A stretch of DNA of 64,000 nucleotides from Aquicella lusitana (GCF_902459475.1 NZ_LR699114.1:682001-746000), one strand, 5' to 3'. Positions 7,474 to 16,473 are shown, numbered from the stretch's first letter. Notes: generated by a model not told the origin, from the sequence alone. Numbers and translations: made by a program.

Positions 7474-9630
7474 TTATTGCCTGCCGTAGCCTTTGCGTTC
7501 TTCGTTTCTGATGGCTATGTCAGCAGGTTCAAAGAAAGATTCATGGGACAAGCTGCGTACAAGTGGGCCAATCCGCTGACCTTCTTGATTGAAAAAACTG
7601 TATTTAATGTGTGCCCGTGTGACTTGTCTCGTCAGTTGAAAATCTGTGCTGACAGGCAGGCTATTTTCTGGATGTGGCGGCAAACTTGCTGGCACATTTG
7701 AGGGATTCAGTAGCGGTGGCCGCAGGCATCCGATCAGCTGATGGACTTCAAAATCAAGATACTGCAATTGGCCGAGTTGAGATTGAGAAGATAAACGTAT
7801 TTTTGCTTTGGAAGATAAGGTGTCCCAGTCAAAAGTCGTGTGTTTAAACCAGGCTGCTTTTCCGTACTTTTTAATAATATAAGCTTTCACTTCATCGTGT
7901 ATTCTGTTCAGGCGTTCACATTTTCTGATTTGCTGCTGGATAGTTTTGGTAAGTAACGCTTCTGTATTTTCCAGAACAAGTTTGGTCGCTTTTTCAAATG
8001 GAGCAAGTGAATTTTGATCAAACTGTAGATTTTGTCTGGCTTGCTGGAGAAGCTGGGTTGCCTCCAATAAATAATTTTTGGCTGCCTCCAGATTGCTAAT
8101 GGCGGATTCTAATTGGCGCGAATGATGTTTCAAGTCATTTTCTGCTCTGGCGCGGTAATACTCTGCAGCATCGGTATAAGCTTGGATTTGACCGAAGATA
8201 TCACCCGCTTCATTGGCCATTTTCAGTTGGTGCAGATAGGTTTCCTCGCTTTTAAAGTAAATGCAAGGAGGCGGTGGTGGTGGCGGTTGTGTTTTGAAAT
8301 TGACGTAAACCAGTGAGGCAAGCGGTCCTTCGTCCTGAATATACAGCATGGCTTCGTCGTCCTCTTCTGGGATTTTATCTTCGGAAGAAGGTATCGTTGC
8401 GGTGGAATCGTGATGGTTAACTTTTTTGGGTTTGATCTGCTCTGGAAAGGATTGCAGTAACTCTTCAAATTTTAAATCGTACTCTTCTTGCAGCTGATGC
8501 TTTGCTCTTTGTTCTTTTTCTTTTTCCTCTTTTTCAGCGATCCGTTCGGCGCTTTCTTTTTCCAGGTGTTGTGATTTTTGCTCAATTTCCTGCTTGAGCA
8601 ATGCATAATCTTCATGGTTTTCGCGGCAGACGTTGGCAAATTCATTGCCTGTCTGTTGTGCAGTCATGGCATTTCTTACCAGTTCTTCCTTTTTGGCCTG
8701 GTCATTAGCAATAGAGGGGAATGATGCCATTGTAAGATATAGCTTCGTGAAGAAGATGAGATCAATGCAAATGCCCGAGCTGTAATCAATTACCGTTTTG
8801 TTCTTATTTGCATTCTCTATCTGGCGTATGATATTTAATGCCCTGGTATAACAATCGACTAGTTTGTCCACGATGGATTGGACGTGATTGATTTCACTTG
8901 CTGAAGCATTTTCCCTGAGAGAATTATGGAGGCAATCAGTATAATCTCTTCCTTGTTCCCACAATATCTTGAACTGAGCGATGAGATCACTGGATGCTTT
9001 AGCTTCTTCCAGTGCTTCATCAAATTTTTTAAAAGCGCGTTCTTTATTTTGTATGTTTCGCGCTTCTGTTAATAACCGTTCCAGCTTGGTGCCCGATTTG
9101 GCCTTGTCCGGATTAACGCAGGAGTTATAGCGATCTTCAACATGCGACACAAAATTTTTCAAGGCATCGTCTCGATTATTTTCCAGATAGGGATTTTCAT
9201 TCCAAATCCGCCAGGCTTCCTGTGCATATTGGTGTGCCTTGGAGATAGGCTCCAGCTTCTTGTTTTTCTTAAATTTTTCCCACTGGTACATATGATTGTC
9301 AGCGAGGATTTTGTTGAGTTCGATTAAGCAGGACAATACAGCAAGCTGGTTATTAGCTAATTCATAGACAGTGCCTCTGATCTGTTGGCTATTCAGTTCT
9401 AAAGCTTGGAACTTCTTCTGAAAGAAAACCAAATCATCATTTATCTTGTATAGCTTGGTGAGAATATTTCGCGCTTCTTCAAAATCCTCAGGGTAAACTG
9501 AAGGATCTTTCCTGAGAGCGATGATAGTGCTATGCCGTTTGAGTGCATTATTAGCCCGCGTGATATGGCTAGGTAAGGACTGCCTATACTTGCCCCAGCC
9601 AGCTAAGATTTTTTCTTGGCGCGAGATCAT
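7474..9630 (-). CDS. Large coiled-coil protein with a polyproline tract, unknown function
   Basis: A 718-residue, highly charged, helix-rich protein with an AAGGA ribosome site. A strong coiled-coil segment rich in Glu/Lys (near residues 355-395, EKEEKEKEQRAKHQLQEE) precedes an acidic linker (EEDDEAM). A run of seven prolines (about residue 450) follows, and then a second helical bundle that resembles tetratricopeptide-like repeats. No signal peptide or membrane span is visible. The architecture, with eukaryote-like coiled coils and a proline run next to an F-box-like gene, suits a type IV secreted effector; that is inference. I do not recognise a family. Confidence 0.75.
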   Translation of the reverse strand: MISRQEKILAGWGKYRQSLPSHITRANNALKRHSTIIALRKDPSVYPEDFEEARNILTKLYKINDDLVFFQKKFQALELNSQQIRGTVYELANNQLAVLSCLIELNKILADNHMYQWEKFKKNKKLEPISKAHQYAQEAWRIWNENPYLENNRDDALKNFVSHVEDRYNSCVNPDKAKSGTKLERLLTEARNIQNKERAFKKFDEALEEAKASSDLIAQFKILWEQGRDYTDCLHNSLRENASASEINHVQSIVDKLVDCYTRALNIIRQIENANKNKTVIDYSSGICIDLIFFTKLYLTMASFPSIANDQAKKEELVRNAMTAQQTGNEFANVCRENHEDYALLKQEIEQKSQHLEKESAERIAEKEEKEKEQRAKHQLQEEYDLKFEELLQSFPEQIKPKKVNHHDSTATIPSSEDKIPEEDDEAMLYIQDEGPLASLVYVNFKTQPPPPPPPCIYFKSEETYLHQLKMANEAGDIFGQIQAYTDAAEYYRARAENDLKHHSRQLESAISNLEAAKNYLLEATQLLQQARQNLQFDQNSLAPFEKATKLVLENTEALLTKTIQQQIRKCERLNRIHDEVKAYIIKKYGKAAWFKHTTFDWDTLSSKAKIRLSSQSQLGQLQYLDFEVHQLIGCLRPPLLNPSNVPASLPPHPENSLPVSTDFQLTRQVTRAHIKYSFFNQEGQRIGPLVRSLSHESFFEPADIAIRNEERKGYGRQ

Positions 9631-9859
9631 TCGTTATTCCTTGTTATTGTGTTGTAGATGATTGCGACTAATAATCGGGATTGATTATAGTATGAGGATT
9701 AAAATCTATTCAATGGTTAGATGTTGGCTCTGTTTCATGGGTTTCTAATGTTGTTTTTGCAATGTATTCTTTTAGCTTTTCTTCTACACAGTAGAAATGA
9801 TCTTTCAACAGATCAATATTATTGTTGGTAATAAGATAATCTCTGCGAGTTCGTTATCG

Positions 9860-10747
9860 TTAATATCTTTCGCGTTTGTGATCAGCAAGCACTTCATTAA
9901 TAATCTTGTCTACTTCGCGGCGACTGGTGCCGGGCAGAGGTGCGCATAAGGCTTTCCATAGTGTCCAGCCACGGCCACGTGCCCAGGTAGCGCTATCCAG
10001 TGGCAGAGCTGCGCGAAATGCTTTCCGGCTTTCCGCGTTGAAGAATGTCCATGCAATCGCAAGATCGCATGCTGGATCACCGATGCCAAGCTGTCCGAAA
10101 TCAATGACTGCGCTTAGTTGGCCTTTGTCGACGAGCAAGTTACCCACTGCGACATCACCATGAACCCAGACGGGCGTGCCTTGCCAGGTGGAAGCGAGGG
10201 CTGCATTCCATACTTCTATCATAGTTTCAGTATCGGTCTCATTACCAAGCTTGGCGATTGCCTGCCGGGTTTCTGCGTCATAGATTGCGAGCCGGCCGCC
10301 ACGATAAAAATTTTGCGGTCCCGCTGGCGGTCCACCGGCAGTGTCAATCTGCTGCAGCGCAGCCAGGAATTCAGCCAGCGCTATGGCGAATTGGCGGAGA
10401 TTGGTGATGTGCTCAATAGACGCACTTTCGCCGGCGAGCCACTGGTAGACGGACCAATGCCACGGATATCCTTCAGCGGGCTTCCCCATGGCCAAAGGGA
10501 TGGGGATTGGGAGAGGCAGGTGTGGTGCCAGTTTCGGTAACCAGCGGTGTTCTTTTTCTACTTGCGGTGAATATATCGCAGCGCTGGGGAGCCGGACCGT
10601 CATGTGCTCGCCAAGATGGAAGGTCCTATTGTCCCAACCGCCGAATTCGACCGGCTTGACTGGAAGATGCGTCCATTGCGGAAATTGTGCCGCGATAAGC
10701 CGCCGCACGAGAGTGACATCGATATGTATTTTGTCGGTGGTAGCCAT
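9860..10747 (-). CDS. Aminoglycoside phosphotransferase (APH)/choline kinase family protein
   Basis: A 295-residue kinase-fold protein. The catalytic loop reads VHGDVAVGNLLV (the H-G-D-x4-N pattern) and the metal-binding segment IDFGQLGIGDPACDLA. It resembles the broad APH family that includes antibiotic kinases and small-molecule kinases of unknown substrate, so resistance should not be assumed. The gene is visibly GC-richer than its neighbours, suggesting acquisition from another source. The roughly 230 bp downstream (9631-9859) contain no supported gene. Confidence 0.88.
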   Translation of the reverse strand: MATTDKIHIDVTLVRRLIAAQFPQWTHLPVKPVEFGGWDNRTFHLGEHMTVRLPSAAIYSPQVEKEHRWLPKLAPHLPLPIPIPLAMGKPAEGYPWHWSVYQWLAGESASIEHITNLRQFAIALAEFLAALQQIDTAGGPPAGPQNFYRGGRLAIYDAETRQAIAKLGNETDTETMIEVWNAALASTWQGTPVWVHGDVAVGNLLVDKGQLSAVIDFGQLGIGDPACDLAIAWTFFNAESRKAFRAALPLDSATWARGRGWTLWKALCAPLPGTSRREVDKIINEVLADHKRERY

Positions 10748-10793
10748 GAATAGGATCTCTTAAAAACGTTAGCCTTGGTAAGCATGAGTAAGT

Positions 10794-11003
10794 TTAGCTG
10801 TTTTTCATTTCGTTTTGTGCAGGTTCCGGGGCTGCTTCCTCTTCTTGTTCATCATCTAACGCTTGCTGAGTTTGCATCATGTTTACAAACGAAAAAAATA
10901 ACGGCATGGCTATTACTATCAAGATAACGACTATCCATTTCCACAGCGGTGCTTGTTTTGATTCATGGAATTTACGAATGAGTTGGTGTCTGATTTTTTT
11001 CAT
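10794..11003 (-). CDS. Small single-span membrane protein
   Basis: A 69-residue protein with an AAGGA ribosome site. A basic N-terminus (KKIRHQLIRKF) is followed by one hydrophobic helix (about residues 21-42, WIVVILIVIAMPLFFSFV) and an acidic Glu/Ala/Pro-rich tail. The positive-inside rule predicts the N-terminus in the cytoplasm. It lies between the AraC-type regulator and the APH-family gene on the same strand. No family recognised. Confidence 0.55.
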   Translation of the reverse strand: MKKIRHQLIRKFHESKQAPLWKWIVVILIVIAMPLFFSFVNMMQTQQALDDEQEEEAAPEPAQNEMKNS

Positions 11004-11104
11004 TTACTATTCCTTTAATCAAAAAATAGCATTGGAACCAGCCGGTATTTTACAGAGAAGACAAAGTATGGAAAAGGGGACGTAATAAAACGTCCCCCAT
11101 CACA

Positions 11105-11953
11105 TTATTTCAATAATAACCAACATTCTGTTAGCAATTCCGTTTCCGCTACTTCATGGTCAAAGTTGTAGTAGCAAAAAATACAGGGTAGATCGGCTAA
11201 TTCCTCACCAGAGTTCGGCAGCCAATCGCGGTATAATGCATAAATCGTATCGCTGATATTATCACGTGATCCTTTATGCATCGCTACGGCATATCGGCCA
11301 GCGGGCAGCCGTTTTTCAATCACCTCACCTTTCAGGGTTAACTGCTCTGGAACGGTGATGCCAAGATCAAAACGAAACTCTGTAGCAGGCGTTGATTTTG
11401 GGTCATCATAAGCAAATCCAAAGGCTTCACCAGGCACTGGCTTAAGGCTGATGGGCTGCGCTTTGGCCCAATTAACCAGCTTGTTGACACTGTCTCCTAC
11501 GCGCTTAGGGTCACCACGATGCTCTATTACCGCCAAACGCCTAGCACTTATGTTTTTTATGGTTACGTTCATTGTTATTTCACCTTGTTGAGGCAACGAA
11601 TAGGGTGGTTGTTCCCACATATGCCAGCTTGCTTCATGTCTAAACTCACTTGGGCTCATGCCGCAGGTTTGTTTAAATGCACGTGAAAAAGCTTCATGGG
11701 ATTCAAATCCCGCATCAATTGCAATGTTAATAATGGATCGATCTTTATCAATAATCAGCTGATGCGCGGCCCGCTTTAATCGCAGCCAGCGAATATACTG
11801 TTGTAAAGACAATCCGGTATAAGCAGTAAATAAACGATGAAAATGATATTTTGAGAAGCAGGCAATACGGCTCAATTGGGTCAGTGTGAGTTCCTCGTCA
11901 AGATGTTTGCCGATATACTCAATGACTTTATTTAATTGATGCTGATAATTCAT
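11105..11953 (-). CDS. AraC-family regulator with GyrI-like effector-binding domain
   Basis: A 282-residue protein. Residues 1-105 form the double helix-turn-helix of AraC/XylS regulators, ending in the typical GFESHEAFSRAFKQTCGMSPSEFR. Residues about 125-282 form a GyrI-like (SOUL/GyrI) small-molecule-binding domain starting with MNVTIKNISARRLAVIEHRGD, as in Rob/SbmC-like proteins. Such proteins sense small hydrophobic compounds or drugs and activate transport or detoxification genes. Its targets cannot be read here; the adjacent small membrane protein and APH-family gene are possible. The 296 bp upstream to 12249 contain no gene that I can support. Confidence 0.9.
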   Translation of the reverse strand: MNYQHQLNKVIEYIGKHLDEELTLTQLSRIACFSKYHFHRLFTAYTGLSLQQYIRWLRLKRAAHQLIIDKDRSIINIAIDAGFESHEAFSRAFKQTCGMSPSEFRHEASWHMWEQPPYSLPQQGEITMNVTIKNISARRLAVIEHRGDPKRVGDSVNKLVNWAKAQPISLKPVPGEAFGFAYDDPKSTPATEFRFDLGITVPEQLTLKGEVIEKRLPAGRYAVAMHKGSRDNISDTIYALYRDWLPNSGEELADLPCIFCYYNFDHEVAETELLTECWLLLK

Positions 11954-12249
11954 GCTTTACTCTCGTTCATTTTGTTGTTTAATTTACGCGAACAAGGATA
12001 CTGCTTCTGGAACGTAATAATTTGACCATTCTTGCTAAAATTATATGCGGTATAGCGCGCAGCATGCCCAGCCATTGTTAACGCTATTGACTAGCTAACT
12101 GATTGAATTAAAAAATATCATAACATGATTTTTTGCACATTCCCTCAAATCAGCTCCAAATTTAGTGCAACGATTGGCAACCGGCGTTACTGAAACTGGC
12201 AGTTCGAGCTCGAACAAAAGTGACGGCACAGGCGTGGGTGTAACGGAAA

Positions 12250-13500
12250 TTACCTCCGGGCTATTTGTGATTTTTTCATGTTTTTTATTGGCGTGTAATA
12301 GTTACGCAGGTTTTTTTGAAATTCCCTAGTTATTAAATGGGATGGCATATCGGGCAACAAGGCTGGATTTTTTATATTTATTTCTTGAATAACGTCATCG
12401 CAAACTTGACTATATGAATCAATTAACTTTCTATAAAAGTTAGCGGAAAGATTAACCTTTCTGTGCAGTTGTGGCGGTTCCATCTCGGCCATTCGAAGAT
12501 AATTACTTTTCATTTCCATAACATCCCGCAAGGAAAGCGTAATGCCAAAATTTTTTTCTATCTTTCCTAACATTACATCCGCGCCGCTATAATACGCCTC
12601 TTCGGGTGAATTGTAATCGTCGGAAAATAGAATATAAGGAAGGTCTGCATCTACAATCATCAAGCCATGACTGTCAAATCCCCAGTTATTGAGGTTTTCT
12701 ATCATGTCATAGAAAAATGTGCTTGCTACTATTATCTTAACTAACCCATCTTCACCGATTTTATCTGTGATGCGTTTGCGGTTATTTTTTTTGCCTATGT
12801 CCTTGCTGATGATTGTGTCGGCAGGTTTAAAATCATCGTCCCATTTGGATATGGTGTAATAATCAGCCTTAATAGTGGACAGCCCAATCAATCTATTCCT
12901 GGCTTTGCATACACCATTTTTTTGGTAAGCGATGCTTATAATCGGCATTTTAATTTCTAAATTATTCCTGACAAATTTATTATAATAAAGGCAAATTAAA
13001 CCGTTATGAGCATATTCAAGGTTTGTATGATTATTGGCAATCGCTTTCATTACATGTTTGATGCCGTTAATTAAACAAACTTTACCTGCTGATATTCCTA
13101 TATGCTTTGAATGACAATTTGTTACATGGCCTGAAATATTTTTTATGGGCAAACCTTCGTAACGAATCATATTAAACAGATTCAAATTGGATAAAGTGGC
13201 GCTCGCGCTATCTGAAATATATTGAGTTTCATTGCCATAACAAGAATGGATGAATAATAAAAAACATAATAGTCCAATCTGGTTATTTGATAATTTTATA
13301 TAGATATTACTTCGTAGATAAACATGACTGTTCATTGGCTGGAAATCAAATGAAGGTATATTTTCTAAGGAAGGTATATTTCCTAAAGAAGGAAGGCTAA
13401 ATCTGTTTTTCTGCGGTTTGGGTTTTGTATTTTTTTCTATAAATTTTTTGTAATCCTGCAGTTTCCATCGGTGATATTCATTTAATTTCCAATTGGTCAT
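12250..13500 (-). CDS. Unknown protein with a possible kinase-like core
   Basis: The reading frame is open from a GTG at 13602, but the ATG at 13500 has a clear GGGAGAG ribosome site 6 nt upstream, giving 416 residues. Near the N-terminus are short repeats of the form L-G/E-NIPS. A hydrophobic segment follows (NQIGLLCFLLFIHSCYG). In the second half, LNNWGFDSHGLMIVDAD resembles the catalytic-loop and metal-binding region of divergent protein kinases (N, then D), as seen in several Legionella effectors. That likeness is by eye and weak. No family is recognised. A secreted effector is a reasonable guess. Confidence 0.65.
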   Translation of the reverse strand: MTNWKLNEYHRWKLQDYKKFIEKNTKPKPQKNRFSLPSLGNIPSLENIPSFDFQPMNSHVYLRSNIYIKLSNNQIGLLCFLLFIHSCYGNETQYISDSASATLSNLNLFNMIRYEGLPIKNISGHVTNCHSKHIGISAGKVCLINGIKHVMKAIANNHTNLEYAHNGLICLYYNKFVRNNLEIKMPIISIAYQKNGVCKARNRLIGLSTIKADYYTISKWDDDFKPADTIISKDIGKKNNRKRITDKIGEDGLVKIIVASTFFYDMIENLNNWGFDSHGLMIVDADLPYILFSDDYNSPEEAYYSGADVMLGKIEKNFGITLSLRDVMEMKSNYLRMAEMEPPQLHRKVNLSANFYRKLIDSYSQVCDDVIQEINIKNPALLPDMPSHLITREFQKNLRNYYTPIKNMKKSQIARR

Positions 13501-13679
13501 CAATTTCTCTCCCTGACGCGCCTGTTTTAATTGGTTGTCCCATTCTATTTTAAGTTTAAGCCCAAAAACAGTGTCAGGCCTGACCCAGAATCTATGCTTC
13601 ACCCTCTCGTTGCTCCCTCTCTTTGAACCCTATCGTATTTAAGCAGAACATGGCAGTCGATTGATTTTTAAAGATAATA

Positions 13680-13703
13680 TGCAAAATATGATCATATTTT
13701 GCA
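13680..13703. promoter_or_regulatory. 24-bp perfect palindrome, candidate operator
   Basis: A perfect inverted repeat centred on TGATCA with outer arms TGCAAAATA/TATTTTGCA. It lies between the divergent 12250-13500 gene and the glycine-zipper gene (start 13835), in an otherwise featureless AT-rich spacer of 334 bp. Length and symmetry suit a binding site for a dimeric repressor; which one is unknown. Confidence 0.45.
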
Positions 13704-13834
13704 CAGTCTGCTTGCATGAGTAGCAACCTGTGGTACAATTTCGCTCAAATTAATAAATATATATAAAATTTGATACAAATTTGGTCCGTTTCAAATAGTT
13801 ATCTTCCCCTGCATTAAATAATAGAGGTGATGAA

Positions 13835-14446
13835 ATGAGTCATGAAGGTAAAAAAACTTTATTTATATTAGGCGGTGTTGCTGGTATTGCTATCATTGTT
13901 ATATTAACAACGTTGGCAATGAAATTCATTTTACAAAGCCCTTTAACTCAAGCACCAACTGAGAAACCTGTCGTTGAAAAAATTGTTGTGGAAAAAGCTG
14001 TAGAACAACCACAACCTCCTGCACCAACTGCTCAAGTAATAGATGTAAAACCGCATTATGTTTCTGCCTCTATTCCAAAACAGCGTTGCCGAGATGTGCG
14101 ACGTGTTGTGTATGAGTCCCAAGAAAGCCATACGCCTGGCGCAGGTGCAGTCGTTGGTGGTGTTGCAGGTGGACTCTTAGGTTCTCAAGTCGGTGGAGGC
14201 AATGGCCGTCTTGTAACAACTGCAGCAGGCGCTGCCATTGGCGCTTTAACAGGCAACAGCGTACAAAACAGTATGAATGCTCCCCAGTCTCACATAGTTC
14301 ACTCCACTGTCTGTTCGACTCACTATGTGAAAACAAGTATTAAAAAGGGCTATGAAGTCACATATACTTATAGTGGAAAGCAAGGCGTCATTATTATGGA
14401 TAATCCTCCCATGATCGGAAGCGTATTACCTTTCCCTAATAGTTAA
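13835..14446 (+). CDS. Glycine-zipper outer-membrane-type protein (17 kDa antigen/SlyB-like)
   Basis: A 203-residue protein with a GAGGTG ribosome site. An N-terminal membrane anchor (about residues 8-33) is followed by a Pro/Val/Glu-rich linker (KPVVEKIVVEKAVEQPQPP) that may span periplasmic space. A glycine-zipper domain follows (GAGAVVGGVAGGLLGSQVGGG, then AAGAAIGALTG), as in the Rickettsia 17-kDa antigen, SlyB and related 2TM envelope proteins. The C-terminal part contains a Cys-based, Tyr-rich segment (STVCSTHYV, YEVTYTYSGKQG). It probably sits in the envelope with a structural or stress role. The following 193 bp hold an imperfect hairpin near 14465 but no gene. Confidence 0.8.
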   Translation: MSHEGKKTLFILGGVAGIAIIVILTTLAMKFILQSPLTQAPTEKPVVEKIVVEKAVEQPQPPAPTAQVIDVKPHYVSASIPKQRCRDVRRVVYESQESHTPGAGAVVGGVAGGLLGSQVGGGNGRLVTTAAGAAIGALTGNSVQNSMNAPQSHIVHSTVCSTHYVKTSIKKGYEVTYTYSGKQGVIIMDNPPMIGSVLPFPNS

Positions 14447-14639
14447 TACAGCTTTTAAATAACATCCTGGTTGCAAACATTAAGTATTTAAAGGCAACCG
14501 GGCTTACATTGCGTCGATTAAAAGAAACAGCAAAACTAATAATGAATTAGCTGAGATTAAGTATCAATCAATTAAGTCAACAAGTTAGGGCCTCACCCCG
14601 AAACCGTTTCTAGCGCATACGATTTCCCTAACTTCTCTT

Positions 14640-15947
14640 TCATTTCTCCAATTTCTTCTTCATCTCTCGCATCCCATCAAATAGAGGTTGAGATATATTG
14701 CTGGGAAATTTTTTGGGTAATTTCTCGGATACTTGTTCTATCACGGAATCGACTTGCTGTAACATGTCGTCAAGAATTGTTTCTGCTCTTTCAGGAGAGT
14801 AATTAACGGCTTTTGCTGTTTCTAGAAAGTGCCGGCGCTGTATATTGTGCCAATGATAATGAATATTTTTGCCTTGCAGTGCCATGGCCATTTTTATTTT
14901 TTTTTCTTGTAATTGTTTCTTGGCCATCAACGGATAAGCCGACATGATGTCATAGAGTGGTGTTAGGCGATATTTTCCTTCGGGTTCAATAAAGACACTA
15001 AAATTTTTTGCATGACCGTCGATTGCTGCTAGCAACCAGAATAAGACTTGTGATCGATAAAACATATCTCGATCTGCAACCGGAGCAGCAGAACCAAGCA
15101 GTAATCGCATAATTTCATTGATTCCTGGGCCGCCATCTGATTGATATTTTAAATTGGGTGAAATGCCTAATGCTTGGCACATATCTTCTTGTGGTAGTCG
15201 CATTAACCAGGTATTGTCGCTAGCCATTTTTCGGTCAAATCGTTCTACCGCAAGTACTTTAACATTCTCAAAATAAAGAATTTCGCATGTTGCGACAGGC
15301 AACTCAAAAGCACTGGCAATTTGCGCGCATAACCATTCATTTTCGCAACTATCACTTAAGTCCATTTGTTGATGTTGAATATAACCAATGGGTAATTTGA
15401 AAATATGGCTGGTCGGCGTTTCGCCAAGCGGTCTGCACCATTTGCCATCATGATATAAAAAAGCTGATTTTTCTTGTGCGCCCGCAATCGAGATTCGAAA
15501 TTCTTCAGCGGTATCTGTCATGCCAAGTGGATTATTTAGATAGCTGCTTAAAATGGATGCTATTTCTTTTTCTTCTAATGATTCGAAATTAATTTTCTTT
15601 TTAAAAATTGGTATTTCGCCATTAATAAGTTGGATAGCTCCTACGCAATCTCTACCTATACTCGCTAATAAATCGAATGGCTGGTTTGTCCCGACATGAA
15701 ATTTGGCTTGAATGCGAGCTCTGATTTGTTGATTGTCTGGAAGCAGGTTATCAAAAAAATTATAAACAACATCACCAGCAAAGGATTGTTTCACTAACGG
15801 CAATGACAATGAAATGGGGCGCGCGCCAGGTGTATTTAGCCATGTTTGATCATAACTAAATGTCAAGCTGCCTTGGGTGGTTTTTTCTAATTTACCAACC
15901 AAAATACCATTCATTAAAACATTTAGAATGCGATTACGTGATTTCAT
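14640..15947 (-). CDS. hipA: HipA-type serine/threonine kinase toxin
   Basis: A 435-residue homologue of HipA, which in E. coli phosphorylates glutamyl-tRNA synthetase and induces persistence. The N-terminal subdomain has FFDNLLPDN; the P-loop reads ISIAGAQEKSAF, with the serine before the loop (Ser150 in E. coli, the autophosphorylation site) conserved. The catalytic motifs DGHAKNFS and LYDIMSAYP are intact, so an active kinase is expected. The ATG at 15947 is preferred over an in-frame ATG at 15966-15968 because it follows the hipB stop directly, with a purine-rich site upstream. It forms an operon with hipB. Confidence 0.95.
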   Translation of the reverse strand: MKSRNRILNVLMNGILVGKLEKTTQGSLTFSYDQTWLNTPGARPISLSLPLVKQSFAGDVVYNFFDNLLPDNQQIRARIQAKFHVGTNQPFDLLASIGRDCVGAIQLINGEIPIFKKKINFESLEEKEIASILSSYLNNPLGMTDTAEEFRISIAGAQEKSAFLYHDGKWCRPLGETPTSHIFKLPIGYIQHQQMDLSDSCENEWLCAQIASAFELPVATCEILYFENVKVLAVERFDRKMASDNTWLMRLPQEDMCQALGISPNLKYQSDGGPGINEIMRLLLGSAAPVADRDMFYRSQVLFWLLAAIDGHAKNFSVFIEPEGKYRLTPLYDIMSAYPLMAKKQLQEKKIKMAMALQGKNIHYHWHNIQRRHFLETAKAVNYSPERAETILDDMLQQVDSVIEQVSEKLPKKFPSNISQPLFDGMREMKKKLEK

Positions 15948-15949
15948 TA

Positions 15950-16195
15950 TTACCACTCTTCTTTCCATTTGGTTGTGGGTATTTCATCTTTAGATAACAA
16001 CTGAATGTCTAGATTAAGAGCTGACAATACTCGAAATAATGTATCTAGTTGTGTACTTTCTGGCTTGTTTTCTAATGCAGAAATTGTTTTTTGTTTTAAT
16101 CCAACTAGATTACTAACTTCCGTTTGGCTTAACTTAAGCTTTTTGCGTTGATTAACGATAAGCAGCGCAAGTTCTTTGGGTGAACGAATTAACAT
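15950..16195 (-). CDS. hipB: HipB-type antitoxin and autorepressor
   Basis: An 81-residue Xre-type DNA-binding protein (KKLKLSQTEVSNLVGLKQKTISALENKPESTQ is the helix-turn-helix, residues about 17-48). In HipBA systems the antitoxin binds the kinase and represses the operon. It ends immediately before hipA and starts immediately after three operator-like inverted repeats, as expected of an autoregulated module. Acidic residues and a Trp lie in the C-terminal tail. Confidence 0.93.
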   Translation of the reverse strand: MLIRSPKELALLIVNQRKKLKLSQTEVSNLVGLKQKTISALENKPESTQLDTLFRVLSALNLDIQLLSKDEIPTTKWKEEW

Positions 16196-16219
16196 ATCTG
16201 CTAACTCCTAAGAAAAATC

Positions 16220-16296
16220 AATTTACACCCTATAGGGTGTAAATTTAATTCTATACCCTGTAAGGGATGAAATCAATTTCATACCCTATGGGGTAT
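16220..16296. promoter_or_regulatory. Three operator-like inverted repeats upstream of hipBA
   Basis: Site 1 is a perfect 26-bp palindrome at 16220-16245 with core ACACCCTATAGGGTGT. Site 2 (about 16253-16268, ATACCCTGTAAGGGAT) and site 3 (16281-16296, ATACCCTATGGGGTAT) are near-palindromes with the same CCCT/AGGG half-sites. The centres are about 28 bp apart, close to three helical turns, so bound dimers would lie on the same DNA face. This arrangement matches HipB-type cooperative autorepression. The array starts about 25 bp upstream of the hipB start codon. Confidence 0.75.
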
Positions 16297-16473
16297 AATC
16301 TAATGGAGTGGTTAAGAAAGATAGAAAGGTGGGCAACAAGTTAGGCCTAACGCCATCTTAGATCAACCCGCTCGATGTTTTTTTCTAATGGAATAAAAAA
16401 GGAGATTTTTTGATAAGTCTGTTTTCAATGAGTGAAGCAGAATTAATATATAAATCAATTAATTACTTAATTA

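Noticed and set aside
9710-9850. Short open minus-strand frame (about 46 codons ending THETEPTSNH) after the APH-family gene, possible gene remnant
   Set aside because: No start codon or ribosome site and no recognised family; too short to support.
13501-13602. 34 extra N-terminal residues of the 12250-13500 gene from a GTG start
   Set aside because: The internal ATG has a much better ribosome site, and the added part does not look like a signal or domain.
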